Source: an uncultured Clostridium sp. | GTDB taxonomy: Bacteria > Bacillota > Clostridia > Clostridiales > Clostridiaceae | NCBI GenBank assembly: GCA_934755305.1 | Contig: CAKVLD010000104.1 | Coordinates: forward strand, 1-7,097 | Direction of reading: 5' to 3' | DNA: 7,097 nucleotides | In this document: piece by piece, positions 1 through 6,683 of the stretch | Layout of the letters: each line of letters begins with the position of its first letter | Numbering within the stretch: position 1 is the stretch's first letter | Translations under genes and position numbers: made by a program | The notes under the pieces: generated by a model | Seen by the model: the letters and a program-made list of their open reading frames with translations, nothing else | Told to the model about the DNA's origin: nothing | The model's database searches: none

Positions 1-139
1 ATCCATATTTAATATATCTGCTACAACCACAACTTGGGCAAGACTTTATCTCACTTTTTCTATTAGCATATATATTAGGCTTCAATATTTCATTTAAATA
101 TTTATTCAAATTGTTTAGCTCTTTATCCACTTCTATCAT
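1..139 (-). CDS. Probable transposase, N-terminal part only (runs off the left edge)
   Basis: The first 46 codons of a protein lie here, starting at the ATG at 139 behind a good ribosome binding site (AGAGGTGAT, about six bases upstream). The predicted N-terminus is lysine- and asparagine-rich and helical. It is followed by CPSCGCSRYIKYG (residues 34-46), the first half of a zinc ribbon. A short helical start followed by CPxCG...YIKYG is typical of transposases of the IS1595 type and related zinc-ribbon DDE transposases, where a second CxxC pair and the catalytic domain follow. Those parts are outside the window, so the family is inferred and intactness cannot be judged. No terminal inverted repeat could be recognised in the 136 bases between this start and the fliB stop, and no fliB terminator hairpin is evident there either. 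Another zinc-ribbon DNA-binding protein is the main alternative. Confidence 0.55.
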   Translation of the reverse strand, partial: MIEVDKELNNLNKYLNEILKPNIYANRKSEIKSCPSCGCSRYIKYG

Positions 140-275
140 CTATATCACCTCTTCTTTAATTCTTGACAAGATGATTCCTTTCTAAACATTACCAACATTT
201 ATTTTATAAAGCCATCTATATACACATTTCATATCTCTCTATTTAATTAATTTGCTGATCATTTTCTTACTAAAT

Positions 276-1496
276 TTATAAAAGAGTTTTTGCAAATTCT
301 ATATTATCAAATTCATTCTTTCTTATATTATATAAAACATCTACCAAATAAGTTTTATGATGCTCTATAGTTTTCGAAAAACCTTGTATAAAATTAATAA
401 TATCTTCTACAGATTGATTATGATTGTTTAAATATTTTCCCACTAAATAAAATCTTATAAGAGAATATCTAAATAACAATATCATATAACCATCAAAAAT
501 GAACTCACTTTCAGAAAATGGAAACAAATTATTATACATAAAATTAACCAAATAATTTTCAAATATATAACTATTTTTATTTACTACATTTTCTATATAA
601 CTTTCATAAGTACTTATATAAAATTCAGCCTTTTCCATTAAAGCTTCCCCTTCACCAAAATCAAAACCATCTAACATCTCTCTTGTATGTTTTTTAAAGT
701 ACTCACTTTCAACTTCTTTAAATACATCTAACTTTTCTACCATTTCTTTAAGAAAAGCTATTTGTATTGCATAATTCATATTATTTTTTTCATATAAATT
801 ATAAGCTAAATCTATATCATAATTCTTTATATACTTTTGTACCGAATCAAAATCATCATATATTTCTTCTTGTAGACCTTCTAAAAAATCACCTAATATA
901 TATAATCTTTCACTTATATCAAACTTCCTATTTTTTATAATATCTATACTCATTTTTCTTATTTCATTGAAATACTTTACAGGTGAATCATTTACTTCTT
1001 TTGATTTTGTATCAATATAGCCAGAAACTATATGCTTCCCTAACTTAGTTTCCTTTCTTGTAAAATCTATCCCCTCTTTTCTACTCAATATTAACTTTGC
1101 TGCTTCAGGGCAAGCTACATCAAGAGAAATTTCATAATGATCATCCACTTTATTCATAATTCTTGGATAACATGTACACACATTTGAAAGATATTCTTCC
1201 CCAAGCCTTGAATGAATGACACAATAATTATCTCCATCAAGAAACGGACATCTTTTATCTTTACCTAATTTTACTTTTCCATAATCTACATCATCACTTG
1301 TTGCATATTCATTATTATGTATATTTTTTTGAAACATTCTTTTAAGCTCTTGGTCTTTTACTTTAAAGTACTGCTTAAAAGTTATTTTATCAATATCAAT
1401 ATCCCATCCAATACAGCAACTATCATTGCAACTTCCACCTATACACTTAAAATTTTCTATATATAAAGGAAACTCTAGATTTATAATGTTCTTCAT
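276..1496 (-). CDS. fliB: Flagellin lysine-N-methylase FliB
   Basis: This 406-residue protein has a length normal for FliB, which methylates the epsilon-amino group of surface lysines on flagellin in the cytoplasm before export. The family signature is visible. The N-terminal cysteine cluster has C18, C23, C27 and C28 (GGSCNDSCCIGW). A second cluster has C83 (KRCPFLDGDNYC), C92, C107 and C109 (NVCTCYPR), and C129 lies in DVACPEAAKL. Published work on Salmonella FliB ties such cysteines to an iron-sulfur cluster and SAM-dependent methyl transfer. The remainder is a helical, aromatic-rich C-terminal domain. The ATG at 1496 has an AGAGG site nine bases upstream. The gene follows the DUF6270 gene on the same strand after a 74-base gap with no obvious terminator, so the two may be co-transcribed. 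The reading frame is intact and all cysteines are present. It is strikingly A+T-rich. Its natural substrate gene next door, flagellin, is broken. Confidence 0.93.
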   Translation of the reverse strand: MKNIINLEFPLYIENFKCIGGSCNDSCCIGWDIDIDKITFKQYFKVKDQELKRMFQKNIHNNEYATSDDVDYGKVKLGKDKRCPFLDGDNYCVIHSRLGEEYLSNVCTCYPRIMNKVDDHYEISLDVACPEAAKLILSRKEGIDFTRKETKLGKHIVSGYIDTKSKEVNDSPVKYFNEIRKMSIDIIKNRKFDISERLYILGDFLEGLQEEIYDDFDSVQKYIKNYDIDLAYNLYEKNNMNYAIQIAFLKEMVEKLDVFKEVESEYFKKHTREMLDGFDFGEGEALMEKAEFYISTYESYIENVVNKNSYIFENYLVNFMYNNLFPFSESEFIFDGYMILLFRYSLIRFYLVGKYLNNHNQSVEDIINFIQGFSKTIEHHKTYLVDVLYNIRKNEFDNIEFAKTLL

Positions 1497-1570
1497 ATTT
1501 TATATCCTCTTTATCTTTTATTTTTCCTTAATATAATATCATTATTTTTTAATTGTACCAAATGTGAATT

Positions 1571-2716
1571 TCACAAAACATTTTTATAAAAATTCAACAC
1601 ATAATTAATAAATTCTTTATAATCTTCAATATATTTCTTTGATAAGTTTTTTATAAGAAATTCTATCTTTTCCTCTTGTAAAATACTATTATCTGATAAC
1701 TTTTCTTCAAAATCACTTGCTAATAAATATAGCTCTGATAGAACCTTTCTATTTTTTACCATTTCCTTAGTCATTAATTCCTTACAAATATTATCTAAAA
1801 TATCACAAGAAACTAAAGGATACTCTATTTCATTAAAATATTTTAAATATTCTTCTTCATTAGCCATAGGTAAACTTAATATTTGAGATACAGCTATATT
1901 GGAGATTTTATCATTTACCCTACTAGATTTATTAGAAAATACTATATCTTTAAACTTATTAAATGCTTCCTTATAATATATCTTTTGATAATGTACTCCA
2001 TTAACATTTCCCCAATATTCTTCATCTACAATAAAATATTTAGATAAATCTATTACATATGGATCAATTTTTTCTATTATATAATCTTCTAATTTTCTTA
2101 TTCCATCATTATATCTATAATCTCCATTAAATGGTTTAAAATATTTTTCAGGTATATCTTTAACACTTCCATCTACATCTATATATTTTTTACATGAATG
2201 AAATCTATTAAGAATTATATGATCTTTATCAAATTTCTTTCCTATTTCCTTAAAAAATAAATCTATATAAGGATACCATATAAAAGTAGGAAGCTTCATA
2301 AAATTTATTTCTCCAATTTGGCTTTCATATTTCTTAGATAATGACGTTCTATAAAATTCATAAGCACAGTTACTAAACGTAGTATTTTTATAGACTGCAA
2401 CACTTACAGATAAAGCATATAAATCTAATATAAGATATTCAGCCTCGCCATCAAGAATCATTTGAACTGTTTCCTTAGTTAATCCTTGTTTTAATGAATT
2501 TATTCTACTTCTATCATATAATTCTTCTGGTCTTATAGACTCTATTTCTTCTTTTGTAAAAGGTGCTGGCATCATACAACTTACAATATTATTCTTATCA
2601 AAAAAATATTCAACTTCTATTCTTTCATCAGCAGTACCTTTTATAGTATAATCACCATCTATAAGTACAACTCTAGAAATACAGCTTCCTAATATATCTA
2701 CTTTTATCTTCTTCAT
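1571..2716 (-). CDS. DUF6270 (SGNH-hydrolase-like) protein, putative surface or flagellin modification enzyme
   Basis: This 381-residue protein starts MKKIKVDILGSCISR. The beta-strand followed by GSC (residues 10-12) matches the nucleophile-elbow position of DUF6270/SGNH-like proteins. A second strand, EYLILDLY (93-100), and the late motif NGVHYQ (239-244, with H242) fit the distal catalytic Asn/His block of that fold. The last ~120 residues form a helical extension beyond the usual domain. DUF6270 proteins are often found in polysaccharide and surface-modification clusters. No activity is established, so hydrolase or acyl transfer on a glycan is inference. The start at 2716 has a GAGG site seven bases upstream. 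Its position between flagellin and fliB suggests a role in flagellin modification. No signal peptide or membrane segment is seen, so the protein is likely cytoplasmic. Base composition is very A+T-rich, like fliB and unlike the mannanase. Confidence 0.72.
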   Translation of the reverse strand: MKKIKVDILGSCISRVVLIDGDYTIKGTADERIEVEYFFDKNNIVSCMMPAPFTKEEIESIRPEELYDRSRINSLKQGLTKETVQMILDGEAEYLILDLYALSVSVAVYKNTTFSNCAYEFYRTSLSKKYESQIGEINFMKLPTFIWYPYIDLFFKEIGKKFDKDHIILNRFHSCKKYIDVDGSVKDIPEKYFKPFNGDYRYNDGIRKLEDYIIEKIDPYVIDLSKYFIVDEEYWGNVNGVHYQKIYYKEAFNKFKDIVFSNKSSRVNDKISNIAVSQILSLPMANEEEYLKYFNEIEYPLVSCDILDNICKELMTKEMVKNRKVLSELYLLASDFEEKLSDNSILQEEKIEFLIKNLSKKYIEDYKEFINYVLNFYKNVL

Positions 2717-2793
2717 TTGTTAACCTCATTAATACAATACTTACTATAATAATATTCACTTATAATTGTTCTAATTATTTATTTATCTTAAAC

Positions 2794-2799
2794 ATTATA
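2794..2799 (-). promoter_or_regulatory. Candidate -10 box (TATAAT) for the DUF6270-fliB pair
   Basis: The minus strand reads TATAAT here, about 78 bases upstream of the DUF6270 start and downstream of the flagellin terminator. This is the sensible place for a separate promoter if the flagellin terminator works. The sequence 17 bases further upstream has no good -35 match. In DNA this A+T-rich, a perfect TATAAT can occur by chance, so confidence is low. Confidence 0.3.
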
Positions 2800-2833
2800 T
2801 CAGTATAACATGATAATACACCTTATGCTATTT

Positions 2834-2859
2834 AAAAAGGAGCGCTTAATACGCTCCTT
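2834..2859 (-). terminator. Rho-independent terminator after flagellin
   Basis: A perfect 8-bp stem (AAGGAGCG at 2837-2844, CGCTCCTT at 2852-2859) with a 7-base loop is followed on the minus strand by a run of five T (2834-2838). It starts 8 bases after the flagellin C-terminal stop codon and should end the flagellin transcript before the DUF6270 gene. Its presence beside the C-terminal fragment shows that the original 3' end of the flagellin gene is still in place. Confidence 0.88.
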
Positions 2860-2866
2860 AAACTTC

Positions 2867-3534
2867 CTATAAAAAACTAGATAATAACGCTTTAGCATTA
2901 CTTTCTCTAACATCAAGATACATCTGTAAAAGATTAATATTAGTTTGTGCTAATAAATTTTGCTTAGTATACTCAACCATTTCCTTAGCCATATCTACAT
3001 CTGTTATTCTAGATTTTGCATTTGATAAATTTTCACTATAATTATCTAAATTGCTTATGGTATGTTCTAATCTATTTTCATAGTTTGATTAGAATTAGCC
3101 CCTACTTGTAAAACAACATTATTACTACCATCAATGCTATTTGAAGTAAACAATGATTTGTTATTAAATTCAGTATCCTTTAAAATTTGAGAAATACCAG
3201 ATTTCAATTCTTGAAACTCTATATTAGCTGCTTCCCTATCAACATCTGCCATTGTCCCATTAGCTGCTGAAGTTGCCAACTCATTCATTCTTTGTAGCAT
3301 TGACTGTACTTTAGACAATGCACCATCTGCAGTCTGTAATAAAGAAATTCCATCTTGTGCATTTTGTGTAGCCCTATCAATACCATTTATTTGAGCTTCC
3401 ATTTTAGATGCAATAGCTGAACCTGAAGGATTATCAGCTGTACTTATGGTACCACTTGACATATTGCTTATAGATTTACTCATTAGGGTTTCTTGTCTGT
3501 TTATGTTATTGGTTATTGTTTTTGATGTTATCAT
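2867..3534 (-). pseudogene. Flagellin gene with central deletion and frameshift
   Basis: Two flagellin halves sit end to end in different frames. The first (3067-3534, 155 codons) is the N-terminal D0/D1 part: SISNMSSG, then NAQDGISLLQTADGALS, MLQRMNELATSAANG and DTEFNNKSLF, ending VLQVGANSNQTMKID and stop. The second (2867-3082, 71 codons) has YENRLEHTISNLD, SENLSNAKSRITDVDMAKEMVEYTK and ends in LLSSFL and stop; this is the C-terminal D1/D0 helix. Intact clostridial flagellins of about 270 residues have roughly 50-70 more residues between these blocks. The stretch TATGAAAATAGATT serves both halves, as (T)MKID in one frame and YENRL in the other. The ATG has AGGAGG eleven bases upstream and a SigD-type promoter. 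As it stands the protein would stop at residue 155, lack the C-terminal helix and not assemble. The D0 ends are divergent for a flagellin (GTISTADNPSGSA, LLQMYLDVRESNAKALLSSFL), so this was probably a minor paralogue rather than the main filament protein. Confidence 0.9.
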
Positions 3535-3545
3535 TTATAAAAAAA

Positions 3546-3551
3546 CCTCCT
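3546..3551 (-). promoter_or_regulatory. Ribosome binding site of the flagellin gene
   Basis: AGGAGG on the minus strand, within AAAAGGAGGT, lies eleven bases before the ATG at 3534. It is a full Shine-Dalgarno match with somewhat long spacing, as expected for a highly expressed subunit, and it confirms the start. Translation signals are therefore intact although the coding frame is broken. Confidence 0.8.
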
Positions 3552-3566
3552 TTTCCCATTACCTAT

Positions 3567-3594
3567 ATATCGCATATCTATAATAATCTCTTTA
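3567..3594 (-). promoter_or_regulatory. SigD (sigma-28)-type promoter of the flagellin gene
   Basis: The minus strand reads TAAA (3591-3594), 16 bases, then TGCGATAT (3567-3574). The motile-bacteria sigma-28 consensus is TAAA-N15-GCCGATAA or GCCGATAT, so the -35 core and the CGATAT core match at an acceptable spacing. Transcription would start near 3560, leaving a short leader of about 25 bases that holds the AGGAGG site. This supports a flagellin expressed late in the flagellar cascade by SigD/FliA. Confidence 0.7.
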
Positions 3595-3602
3595 GTGAAA
3601 TA

Positions 3603-3643
3603 AAAAAATATAACCAGAAACTTATTTTCCAGTTATATTTTTT
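3603..3643 (-). terminator. Terminator between the mannanase remnant and flagellin, possibly bidirectional
   Basis: A 12-bp perfect stem (3603-3614 with 3632-3643, core ATATAAC/GTTATAT) is flanked by A and T runs. On the minus strand three more inner pairs (two G-U) close the loop, and the stem is followed by a T-rich tail. It lies about 80 bases after the mannanase stop and just upstream of the flagellin promoter, so it insulates flagellin from upstream transcription. The A/T symmetry would let it act in both directions. Confidence 0.72.
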
Positions 3644-3720
3644 ATTACCATTACTCAACCCATTAAATAATAGGGCTCTTATTACCTATTTTATCCAAAA
3701 AAGAAATAATCAACTTATGT

Positions 3721-4920
3721 TTATTCTAATACATAGCTAAATTTACCTGTTCCTTGACCTTTAGCAATTAATCCTATTGTTACACTTCCTTTAGCTTCTA
3801 TTTTACTATTCCATACTTCTGGAGTAATAACAAAATATTCTCCTTCTTCTTTATAAGATGCATTCCACATACTTTGAATAGCTAAATCTGATTTCTTAAT
3901 CTTAAGTTTCCATCCATTTACTGCTGCATTAGTAGTATTATTAATTGTTATATCTAATCTATGAGTGTCATAATATTGAGTTACTGATGTTTTAAGATCT
4001 AATTTACTTTCTACTGGTTTTGATGGCTCTTCTGGTTTCATTGGTACATCTGAAGTTCCGTATACACTACATACTTTTGATGTGCTCATAGCTTTTAACT
4101 TATTGAATAATATATCTCCAAATTCAGTATAAGTTCCACCTTCTGGGCTTGTTACTAAGTCAAGATATTCAATTCCGCCACTATTGCCATACCAAGACCA
4201 TGCAAGCCATCCAATTCCTCTTTCAGCACAATGACTAATTATAGTTTCTTCATCAACATCTCCATCAGTATGTTTATAACCAAATTCACCTACACAAACT
4301 GCTAATCCCTTATCAGCTGCATTATCTATGTTTGAGTTTACTTGACTTGCTGTTCCTCCTGCATATTCATATAAATGCATTGAAAACATTGTATTTGCAT
4401 CTTCATCTGCCTTAAATACTTCTTCTCCTTTATCTGCTATAGATTTTGGATATTGTCCATATCCTGCACAATCAACCATAATTGTATTTTTTATACCAGC
4501 CTCTCTAAGCATTGGTATAACTTTTTCATATCCCGCTGCCCAAGAATCAGAATCCCAGCTTCCATACCACTCATTAGCAATATTTAATATAACTGTATCT
4601 TCATGTCCTTTTAATGCATCTTTCATTTCAACCCAATACTTAGCTGCATTTTCTAATGATGAGTAATTATTCACCCCTGTTGCATCATGCACTTCCACTA
4701 TAGCTACTAGCTTATTTTCCTCTGCAAGTCTAATTAATTTTTTAACCTTATTTATATCATCTTTTGTAAATCTTTCACCATCACTTAATACATATCTTAT
4801 AGTATTTGCTCCAGTTTTAGCTATAGCTTTTACTGAAACTTCATCTAAAGATTGATACCAATTATGAGCTTCATTAATTCCTCTCATAATAAACTCATTA
4901 CCATTTGCATCAGTGAACTA
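3721..4920 (-). pseudogene. Beta-mannanase (GH5_8) with CBM2, 5'-truncated: signal peptide and start lost
   Basis: The recognisable frame runs from FTDANGNEFIMRGINEAHNW (after a TAG at 4918-4920) to the stop at 3721. Numbered from the ATG at 4887, the GH5 domain fills residues 1-265. NIANEWYG holds the acid/base E106, VGEFGYKH the nucleophile E201, HLYEY H171, and WLAWSWYG the aromatic floor. The pattern MRGIN, EVHDATG, NIANEWYG, HxYEYAGG, GEFGxxHTxGDVDE is that of bacterial GH5 subfamily 8 endo-1,4-beta-mannanases. A proline/lysine linker (about 270-295) leads to a CBM2-like module (about 296-388) with W326, W341 and W359 as the probable cellulose-binding tryptophans. Secreted homologues have about 35-40 more N-terminal residues, including a signal peptide. 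Here TAG directly precedes FTDANG, and the upstream DNA belongs to something else. The ATG at 4887 lies inside a conserved strand (EFIMRGIN) and is not a natural start. The rest of the frame is clean, so the truncation is probably recent. Any product would stay in the cytoplasm. The gene is less A+T-rich than fliB. Confidence 0.87.
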
Positions 4921-4988
4921 TATATTTTTTCTATTTCCTCATCGCAAAATACACTATATTTTACATAATAAAGAATTTTGTTTGTCAT
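4884..4988 (-). other. 34-codon ORF: start of an unknown gene fused by deletion into the mannanase remnant
   Basis: The ORF starts at the ATG at 4988 with a good Shine-Dalgarno (AGGTGA at 4998-5003, nine bases upstream) and begins MTNKILYYVKYSVFCDEE, then IEKIYSSL. I do not recognise this sequence. From about residue 27 the DNA is mannanase sequence read in another frame, so the last codons are not native and the ORF ends in TGA at 4884-4886. The TGA overlaps the internal mannanase ATG as ATGA. The likeliest reading is that the true 5' end of an unrelated gene was joined to the mannanase body by a deletion near 4905-4920. It may instead be a chance ORF, but the ribosome binding site and leading sequence look genuine. 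Confidence 0.4.
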
Positions 4989-4997
4989 TCAACGTTA

Positions 4998-5312
4998 TCA
5001 CCTGCCACACAAGTTGTATAAACATATTAGTTCCTTATTAATTATTTTTTCTGCACACCCTTGTCTACGATACTTTGGTATAGTATTTACACCAAAAATC
5101 ATTTGCCACTGTCCATTTTCATTGTGTAAATCGGCATTTTTATACATCTCATCACTTAGCATTGCCTCATCTGTTACCATTCCATTAACAAAACCAACAA
5201 GAGTTTTATCATCTTCTAAAAGCCAAAAATGATTAGGATATACTCTTAATCTATTTCTAAAATCATCTTCAGAAGCAGCTTCTGCTTTAGGAGAATCCTT
5301 TATTAGTATCAA
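4998..5312 (-). pseudogene. GNAT-family N-acetyltransferase fragment, both ends missing
   Basis: The central part of a GNAT acetyltransferase is readable: PKAEAASEDDFRNRL, then YPNHFWLLEDDKTLVGFVNG, MVTDEAMLSDEMY, and GQWQMIFGVNTIPKYRRQGC. The last contains beta-4 and the acetyl-CoA pyrophosphate loop (consensus Q/RxxGxG/A; here RRQGCAEK, with Cys then Ala after Gly). The pattern (PKAEAAS, NHFW, GFVNGMVTDE, FGVNTIPKYR) is that of serotonin/arylalkylamine-acetyltransferase-like bacterial GNATs of about 160 residues. About 20-25 N-terminal residues, including beta-1, are absent. The frame opens at a TAA followed by a possible TTG with no ribosome binding site. At the other end homology stops after AEKIINK, and a few unrelated residues precede TGA at 4998-5000, so the final ~55 residues are gone. 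The protein cannot be functional. Its stop codon overlaps the ribosome binding site of the next small ORF, so the 3' junction is also a scar. Confidence 0.8.
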
Positions 5313-5363
5313 CTTTACTTAACAACTATTTTTTTACCCTCACCATAATATATAATATGACAA

Positions 5364-5396
5364 CAAAAAAGACTGGAACTAAAATCCAGCCTCTTT
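5364..5396 (-). terminator. Rho-independent terminator of the DUF438-hemerythrin-PAS gene
   Basis: On the minus strand a 12-pair stem including two G-U pairs (5385-5396 with 5366-5377, core GGCTGGA/TCCAGTC) with a 7-base loop runs into a T stretch. It begins five bases after the stop codon at 5401. It closes the transcript of the upstream gene, so the GNAT and mannanase remnants get no read-through from it. Confidence 0.85.
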
Positions 5397-5400
5397 GCCC

Positions 5401-6621
5401 CTATTCTGAAACTAACCTTTTCTCACCAGTTAATTCTTGAATCCCTTTTATATCTTGAGTTACTTCTAGAACTCCAAGATATTCTCCTTTTTCATTACGA
5501 ACAGCAAAATAACGTATTAAAACAAATTTACTTCCCATGTTAATCCAAAAATCTTCATTATCTTTTTTACCAGTTCTAAAATCTTCAACTATCTTTTCAA
5601 CTATATGAACACTTGCTGGTGGATGACAGTTAGCCACATTTCTTCCTATTATAGCTCTTGTTCTTGGAAAAGTTCTTTCCTTTCCTTCTGAGAAATACTT
5701 AACTTGATTATCTTTATCCACAAAAGTAACATCAAAAGGAAGAGTATTTAACATACAAGTTAATTCTTCAACTTTGAAATGTCCTGAAGGTAATTTAACA
5801 TAACCTTCTTCCTTAACATTAACCACTTCTTCTTTAATAGCTATATTAGAAATCACCTTTTTAGGTTCCCATTTAGCCACCTCATCTACAAGATAGCCAA
5901 TTTCTGCACTTGCATCATAAATAGCTTTCCATTCATCTTGCGATAATTTTTCAAGTAACATTGGAATCATAATATTTTCTTCTTTAAATATCATTTCCTT
6001 AACTCTTTCAATCATCATGCCAGCTATATTTTGTAAATCTTCTTTTCCTAATGGTTTAGATAATGATGCTTTAGTAAACTTAATCATTTCTCTTATTTCA
6101 TCATCAACTCCCCACATAACCTTTGAAGGTGTATCCATACCATGCTTCTCCATAAAAGGAAAAATAACATTTTCTTTTCTTTTATAATGTATATCTATCT
6201 TTAAAAGATTATCTAAAGCCTTTTCTAAGCTTTTATTTATATCATTTATATCTTCTTTGTTAAAACTTTTTTCTATTTCTTTTTCTATTATTTCTTCTAA
6301 TACTCTATTTTCTCTAATTAAAGTATTTACAGGATGACCTGGTATATCTGATGGATTAACTTCATCTGCTCTATGAATTTCACTAACTGATCCTTTAAAT
6401 ACAGCAGCATGTACATCACAAAGTTTTTGAATTTCAGAAACATCCATTCCATCTTTAACTAAAGATCTTTCTAATTCTGCAATTTCAGTTGCTGATACTT
6501 CACCAAATACCTTTGAAAATTGTTCTTTTACTTCATCAACACTTTTTCCTTCATGTAATTGTCTTATAATATTCTTTAGTTCATTTTTTCTCATTTCTCT
6601 GTTGTTTATAAATTCGCTCAT
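5401..6621 (-). CDS. DUF438 domain protein with hemerythrin-like and PAS domains
   Basis: The protein is 406 residues from the preferred ATG at 6621. The ATG at 6633 would add MEDI, but those codons contain the Shine-Dalgarno itself (GGAGG, 6627-6631), so the later ATG is the likelier start. Numbered from 6621, residues 5-75 are the helical DUF438 domain (NELKNIIRQLHEGKSVDEVK). Residues 90-235 are a hemerythrin-like four-helix bundle with candidate iron ligands H96 (IPGHPVNTL), H145 and E150 (DIHYKRKENVIFPF), H160 and E214/E215 (FKEENIMIPM). Residues 280-400 are a PAS domain (LPFDVTFVDKDNQVKYFS, then NCHPPASVHIVEKI, ending YLGVLEVTQDI). This order is the standard architecture of the family. 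It is thought to sense or handle O2, NO or redox state through the di-iron site and the PAS pocket, with no output kinase or DNA-binding domain. The frame is intact and the gene is monocistronic, with its own promoter and terminator. The palindrome upstream suggests nitrosative-stress control. Confidence 0.88.
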   Translation of the reverse strand: MSEFINNREMRKNELKNIIRQLHEGKSVDEVKEQFSKVFGEVSATEIAELERSLVKDGMDVSEIQKLCDVHAAVFKGSVSEIHRADEVNPSDIPGHPVNTLIRENRVLEEIIEKEIEKSFNKEDINDINKSLEKALDNLLKIDIHYKRKENVIFPFMEKHGMDTPSKVMWGVDDEIREMIKFTKASLSKPLGKEDLQNIAGMMIERVKEMIFKEENIMIPMLLEKLSQDEWKAIYDASAEIGYLVDEVAKWEPKKVISNIAIKEEVVNVKEEGYVKLPSGHFKVEELTCMLNTLPFDVTFVDKDNQVKYFSEGKERTFPRTRAIIGRNVANCHPPASVHIVEKIVEDFRTGKKDNEDFWINMGSKFVLIRYFAVRNEKGEYLGVLEVTQDIKGIQELTGEKRLVSE

Positions 6622-6626
6622 AATAT

Positions 6627-6631
6627 CCTCC
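6627..6631 (-). promoter_or_regulatory. Ribosome binding site deciding the DUF438 gene start
   Basis: GGAGG on the minus strand sits five bases before the ATG at 6621 and overlaps the in-frame ATG at 6633 (ATGGAGGATATTATG). A ribosome bound here would use 6621. No comparable site precedes 6633, where the upstream bases are only A and T. Confidence 0.75.
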
Positions 6632-6683
6632 ATATAATAAATTTTATCTATTTTAATATTCTCTTTAATATGCTTTTCTTGCT

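Noticed and set aside
1563..1575. TGTGAATTTCACA palindrome, CRP-like arms
   Set aside because: The spacer is 3 rather than 6 bases, and it overlaps the DUF6270 stop codon far from a recognisable promoter. A chance dyad is more likely.
3066..3085. Programmed -1 frameshift to join the two flagellin halves
   Set aside because: The overlap ACT ATG AAA ATA GAT TAG contains no X XXY YYZ slippery heptamer, and the missing central residues would still be absent. A deletion explains both the frame and the loss.
3516..3740. 74-codon open frame on the plus strand
   Set aside because: It overlaps the flagellin promoter, the ribosome binding site and a terminator. Its composition is low-complexity hydrophobic and it has no plus-strand ribosome binding site. 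It is a shadow of A+T-rich intergenic DNA.
4885..4887. ATG at 4887 as a genuine mannanase start
   Set aside because: It falls within the conserved strand EFIMRGIN of the GH5_8 fold. Homologous residues (FTDANGNEF) continue upstream to a stop, and no signal peptide is present.
4978..5232. 84-codon open frame on the plus strand
   Set aside because: It is the antisense of the GNAT fragment, whose minus-strand translation has clear family motifs.
6621..6633. ATG at 6633 as the start of the DUF438 gene
   Set aside because: The Shine-Dalgarno GGAGG overlaps this ATG and is correctly spaced for the ATG at 6621.
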